Shown piece after piece: positions 62,101 to 64,000 of a DNA stretch of 64,000 nt (positions within the stretch are counted from its first letter, which is position 1; each line of letters starts with the position of its first letter). The stretch is taken from positions 186,001 to 250,000 of the forward strand of contig JANCIK010000004.1 in the NCBI GenBank assembly GCA_028532985.1. The letters run 5' to 3'. The notes beneath the pieces are model-generated. The model saw only the letters and a program-made list of their open reading frames with translations, was not told the origin of the DNA and did not search any database. The position numbers were made by a program, and so were the translations under genes. Source of the DNA: Stropharia rugosoannulata (taxonomy: Eukaryota > Basidiomycota > Agaricomycetes > Agaricales > Strophariaceae).

Positions 62101-64000
62101 TATGCAGATAATGATGTAATTTTTCATCCAAAGATACGTTCATATTCTGAGCGATATAGACTTATTGCTAGTAATCCAGTTGCTGCTGCACGTTTTTTTC
62201 ATTTAATGATAGAACTATTTATCAAGCATGTTCTTGGTATTTCAAGCAATAAGCCTGGATTATTTGGTAATACATCAGCTTATTATGGCACTGTAGAACA
62301 ACAAGGTAGATTAACATTACATTTACATATGTTAATTTGGATTGAAGGTGCATTATCTCCACAAGATATACGTGATCGTTTAATGAATAATGATGCAATA
62401 TTCCAACAGGAGTTAATATCATATCTTGAAGGTGTACATAAAGGTGAATTTATAACAGGTACTTTACAAGATATGAAAAATAAAATTCCATATATATCAG
62501 AAAAAAATGATGGTATTCATACTATATTAAATAATACAAATAAAGAATTAACAGAATTAGTATATGAGAATTCTACAATGGTATTACCTATTCCTGCGCC
62601 AGTTACTTGTGGATTATGTAATAAATATAGTCCCCCATGTATACAATGTGCACAAAATAACTCTTGGTGGTCAAAATATAATGACACAGTGGATAATATT
62701 GTATTTCATTCTAATATGCATAAATGCACTTCTTATATTGAATCAAATAATAAAACAGATGATAAAACAAAAGATATTAAAAAATATAAATCACCTAAAG
62801 GTTGTTTGAATAGTAAAGGAATATGCAAAGCACGCTTTCCAAGATCTTTATATAAAGAAACTATTGTAGATTCAAATGATGGACACATATTTGTAAAAAA
62901 ATTAGAGCCAATGATGAATACATATTCACCTGTTATTTCATATCTTATACGATCAAATACAGACATTAGTAGTTTATTATCAGGCACATCTATAAAAGCT
63001 ATTGTGTCTTATATATCAGATTATATTAGCAAGCCAACATTGAAGTCATATCAAATATTTAGTTCAATGTTTGATATATTTGAAAAGAACTCAATTAATG
63101 ATAATAATGATATAAAAGTTGAACAAAAAGAATCTGCTAGACGTATCTTATTGCAAATTGTAAATTCTTTATCTACAAAAATGGAAATAGGTTCACCAAT
63201 GGCTTCAATGTACTTACTAGGTAATCCAGACCATTATACAAATCATGAATTTATACCTTTCTGGTGGAAATCATATGTAAGTGTTGTTTGGAACAGTTTC
63301 GATAAAATACATATGGATAACAATATAGTTTTAAATAATGTGGATGATCTAAATAAAGAAATTGACCTATTAGATAGTATACATGGTGTTACAATGGAAG
63401 ATAAAGTTGTTATTGGTAGATATAATGGTAAATATGTAGGATCAAGCAATGTTGATGATTATATATTCCGACCTTTATTATATAATGATATGTCATTATA
63501 TGAATGGATACAAACACACATAAAACGTAAACGTACAAAATATGATAATATTATAAATGATTGTACAGGTTTAACATATAATTTAAATGAATTCAGCATT
63601 AATAGTGAAAAAGATAATTCAGATATTAATAAGCTTAATGATGAATATAAAGATATCCCTAATATATTGGAAAGTCACTATATGTCTTTTTTATATGGTC
63701 ATGCTTTGTATGATTCACATGTAGTTAAGTGCAATCCTATACGCTTAAATAAAATGATACCAAATTTTGTGGGTGGTCCACTACCACGACAAAATCAAGG
63801 TGATTATGAATATTATTGTTGTACAATGCTAACACTATTTAAACCATGGAGATCTGCATTTGATTTAAAAATACATAATCAAACATGGGAAAATGCATTT
63901 AATATTTATAGATTCTGTGACAAACATTTAATACTAATGAAGAATTTTAATTTAAGATATGAATGCTTAGATGCTCGTGATGATTTTCATGCTGAATATA
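59193..64000 (+). CDS. Helitron Rep/helicase protein, intact so far, truncated by the window end
   Basis: Rolling-circle transposon protein. A 91-bp first exon (ATG 59193, MLELLCRCHGMWYFALLYTC) is joined by a 55-bp GT-AG intron to one exon open from 59339 past 64000, about 1,580 residues so far with no stop. Landmarks: IPNAISIIKLHGITLPKKIH and CCNICLQH, a paired-cysteine region, near residues 350-400; EEYGCAVCGLLIRKN and CDHICHACASSIKSDKIPSN; FAERMMIARIRHNKCIIRVS and PPSKQELDEVLAFIFTGPNK, a DUF6570-like block before residue 650; NPQAYPQMFPWLFPYGFGG; then the Rep HUH motif LTLHLHMLIW (His codons 62320 and 62326), CGLCNKYSPPCIQC, GCLNSKGICKARFPR and the tyrosine pair YISDYISK (63010 and 63022). 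The Pif1-like helicase expected after it lies beyond the window. The gene is much more AT-rich than any neighbour. Confidence 0.94.

Overview
The window is nuclear DNA of a filamentous basidiomycete, most likely an Agaricomycete. The evidence is intron-dense genes (introns about 50-60 bp, GT-AG, often GTAAGT or GTGCGT donors), a membrane-anchored fungal GH5 exo-beta-1,3-glucanase, a fungal monocarboxylate-type MFS transporter, the short fungal ATP synthase epsilon subunit and a Helitron Rep protein. No species can be named from sequence alone.

Layout. 1-2077 (+) is the 3' part of an exo-beta-1,3-glucanase gene. 2.1-5.5 kb is gene-poor and holds a candidate MITE. 5485-7723 (+) is a sulfite oxidase-type molybdenum enzyme. 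7.7-13.0 kb is gene-poor and carries a 1.16-kb fold-back element (8372-9532) with 381-bp arms. A Rab2/Rab4-type GTPase (12989-14126, -) and the mitochondrial ATP synthase epsilon subunit (14487-14787, +) are divergent. 14.8-22.8 kb is a gene desert full of short tandem repeats, with a nearly perfect 669-bp palindromic element (18173-18841) that has Tc1/mariner-like ends. A dual-specificity phosphatase (22826-23377, -) and eIF4A (23922-25538, -) follow. 25.5-32.1 kb has no gene I can support.

From 32.1 to 52.1 kb lies a compact run of seven genes, all on the minus strand: an ING-PHD chromatin reader, a large coiled-coil protein, the Golgi tether subunit COG6, a second complete exo-beta-1,3-glucanase, a BTB-domain protein, a SWIM-RING E3 ligase candidate and an MFS monocarboxylate-type transporter. 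These are housekeeping or conserved fungal genes with no sign of a shared pathway. The two glucanase genes (window start and 41.7-44.3 kb) are inverted close paralogs.

From about 52.6 kb the composition becomes AT-rich. This region holds two divergent, multi-intron genes of no family I can name (54105-55239, -, and 56014-58628, +). The second has ten consecutive phase-2 introns. They are followed by an intact, strongly AT-rich Helitron Rep gene that runs off the right edge (59193-64000+). Its HUH and two-tyrosine motifs are visible; the expected helicase half would lie beyond the window. This right-hand 11 kb is the most unusual part of the window and could be one large mobile element with cargo genes, or two separate insertions.
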